A stretch of DNA of 5,517 nucleotides, taken from JBAWXE01 sp037144255. GTDB taxonomy: Bacteria; Bacteroidota; Bacteroidia; Chitinophagales; Chitinophagaceae. The notes beneath the pieces were generated by a model. It was not told the origin of the DNA and ran no database searches. It was given only the letters and a program-made list of their open reading frames with translations. This document shows positions 5,445-5,517 of the stretch, in pieces (the stretch's first letter is position 1; each line of letters begins with the position of its first letter). Made by a program: the position numbers and the translations under genes. The stretch lies in the NCBI GenBank assembly GCA_037144255.1, contig JBAWXE010000136.1, positions 1-5,517 on the forward strand. Reading direction: 5' to 3'.

Positions 5445-5517
5445 AGCGGGAGACGAGGCTCGAACCCGCGACCTACAGCTTGGAAGGCTGTCGCTCTACC
5501 AACTGAGCTACTCCCGC
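5445..5517 (-). tRNA. tRNA-Gly (anticodon UCC)
   Basis: A 73-base tRNA complete to the last base of the window: acceptor GCGGGAG/CUCCCGC, discriminator U at 5445, D stem GCUC/GAGC, anticodon stem ACAGC/GCUGU with loop CUUCCAA, and T arm GCGGG-UUCGAGC-CUCGU. Anticodon UCC reads GGA and GGG. No CCA is encoded. It is 73 bp upstream of tRNA-Thr on the same strand and matches glyT of the E. coli tufB cluster. The promoter of the unit must lie beyond the right edge. Confidence 0.97.

Overview
The window looks like a chromosomal piece of a Bacteroidota bacterium, possibly of the Chitinophagaceae or a related family. The evidence is AT-rich DNA, A-rich leaders with no Shine-Dalgarno sequence in front of tuf and nusG, promoter-like TAnnTTTG boxes typical of the phylum, a periplasmic-TPR sensor kinase of a kind common there, and the order tRNA-tuf-tRNA-Trp-secE-nusG. 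The family-level guess is inference; the phylum is fairly secure.

Right half (about 2769-5517, all on the minus strand): a translation and transcription housekeeping block. In transcription order it reads tRNA-Gly(UCC), tRNA-Thr(GGU), tuf (EF-Tu), a strong intrinsic terminator, a TAnnTTTG box, a leader with a perfect 12-bp inverted repeat, tRNA-Trp(CCA), a hairpin plus T6 tract that looks like an attenuator, secE, nusG, and a very GC-rich 12-bp terminator hairpin. The Gly-Thr-tuf-secE-nusG order is the one known from E. coli (glyT-thrT-tufB, then secE-nusG). The rplKAJL-rpoBC genes that normally follow nusG are missing: the block stops at a terminator facing a convergent gene.

Middle (787-2763, plus strand): one complete sensor histidine kinase with a signal peptide, a TPR-rich periplasmic domain, one membrane helix, a coiled-coil linker and an intact HisKA/HATPase core. 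No response regulator lies next to it. It converges on nusG, with the shared hairpin between them.

Left part (1-786): a divergent region of 236-266 bp rich in inverted repeats separates the kinase from a small minus-strand gene of unknown function (182-520, or 182-550 from an earlier ATG). That small gene has a good TTTG-N21-TAnnTTTG promoter candidate. Downstream of it, the first 31 codons of another minus-strand gene run off the left edge and encode a typical signal peptide. A 7-bp inverted repeat sits between these two genes.

No mobile element, CRISPR array or defence gene is visible. Most of the window is ordinary core genome. What deserves a second look is the truncated nusG operon, the layered hairpins around tRNA-Trp and secE, the dyads in front of the kinase, and the small uncharacterised gene with its exported neighbour.
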